A stretch of DNA of 28,073 bases from Chara braunii (Eukaryota; Streptophyta; Charophyceae; Charales; Characeae). Positions 27,623 through 28,073 of the stretch are shown here, in pieces. The translations under genes were made by a program, and so were the position numbers. The notes beneath the pieces were generated by a model, which was not told the DNA's origin, did not search any database, and saw nothing but the letters and a program-made list of their open reading frames with translations. Position 1 is the first letter of the stretch. Every line of letters starts with the position of its first letter. The stretch spans positions 1,359,845 to 1,387,917 of the forward strand of contig BFEA01000035.1 of NCBI GenBank assembly GCA_003427395.1, in the 5' to 3' direction.

Positions 27623-27718
27623 GTGGAGAGGGAAATCATGCAGGTTCCATTGGGACTTCCTCCACACCTGGTGGAGAGGGAAACTGTGCAGGTTTCATTG
27701 GGACTTCCTCCAAACTCG
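27623..27718. repeat. 48-bp tandem duplication
   Basis: Two units (27623-27670, 27671-27718) start GTGGAGAGGGAAA and contain TGCAGGTT and CATTGGGACTTCCTCCA, with a handful of differences. Confidence 0.9.
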
Positions 27719-27796
27719 ACCATTTTTTAATGCTGATTATTCGTCATCTGTTGCCCATTCCATGCAGTTTGACACCCTCCCCTGCCTCCCCAACTC

Positions 27797-27800
<4 letters not shown>

Positions 27801-27849
<49 letters not shown>
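27801..27849. repeat. (TG)n microsatellite
   Basis: About 24 uninterrupted TG units. Confidence 0.95.
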
Positions 27850-27852
<3 letters not shown>

Positions 27853-27940
27853 TTGAGACGGAACCCCCACGTGAACAGACGTGGCGAGCTGCGCAGAAAA
27901 AGCACATCAAGCAGCATACCAGGAAATAAATCATCCACGT

Positions 27941-28073
27941 CATATGGCATGACCAAAACAAGCAAATAAAGAGAAGTTGAATGCCCTACTGTTGAAGCCA
28001 AACAGACTAGAACATGGGGAGGGGGCAGGGAGCACTTCATATGGCATGACCAAAGCAAGCAAACAAAGAGAAG
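27941..28073. repeat. 97-bp-spaced repeat running off the window
   Basis: CATATGGCATGACCAAAACA with AGCAAATAAAGAGAAG at 27941-27976 recurs at 28038-28073 with two changes. The second copy is cut by the window end, so a longer tandem array may follow. Confidence 0.75.

Noticed and set aside
27737-28058. Frames with Thr-His or Val-Cys runs near the window end
   Set aside because: They are produced by the (TG)n microsatellite at 27801-27849.

Overview
The window is repeat-dominated nuclear DNA from a eukaryote. I find no convincing host protein-coding gene. Two Ty3/gypsy-type LTR retrotransposons on the + strand take up about two thirds of it, and the rest is microsatellites, minisatellites, MITE-like and SINE-like repeats and unassigned DNA. 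A plant or streptophyte-alga nuclear genome fits best: there is a chromovirus with an initiator-Met-tRNA-type primer site, tRNA-related SINE-like repeats and short inverted-repeat MITEs. The species cannot be fixed from the sequence; a charophyte-like genome is only a guess.

Layout. Bases 1-2340 hold simple repeats and unassigned DNA, including a diverged copy (about 740-1125) of a repeat seen again near 13.1-13.6 kb. Bases 2342-2439 are a degenerate 24-bp tandem array. Element 1 (2440-11729) is inserted in that array with a perfect 5-bp target duplication (CCAGG). It has 482/481-bp LTRs, a primer-binding site, a 1.6-kb leader, gag, protease, RT, RNase H, integrase and chromodomain, a 53-bp repeat array in its 3' non-coding part, and a polypurine tract. 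Its reading frames are broken by about ten frameshifts or stops, although the LTRs still agree at roughly 97% by hand count. Just past its 3' LTR lies a 239-bp inverted copy of the middle of the same LTR.

Bases 12.1-14.7 kb hold two MITE-like repeats, a (GT)n tract and a 30-T tract. Element 2 (about 14710-23909) has very long LTRs (about 2.17 and 2.21 kb) containing a TATA-like box and a reading frame. Its interior is short and decayed: gag, zinc knuckle, retropepsin-like region and RT remain, RNase H and integrase are not recognisable, and an unidentified reading frame follows RT. From 23.9 kb to the end are a palindromic satellite, two tRNA-related SINE-like copies, two more MITE-like copies, tandem hairpins, several tandem duplications and a (TG)n tract.

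Most important caution: 3514-3551 is an exact head-to-head pair of the 19-bp Tn5/Nextera mosaic end, which is the junction adapter of Nextera mate-pair libraries. It is almost certainly an assembly artefact, so the sequence on its two sides, inside the leader of element 1, may not be adjacent in the genome. An undetermined base (N) at 4765 and frameshifts at C-runs also suggest draft-quality sequence.
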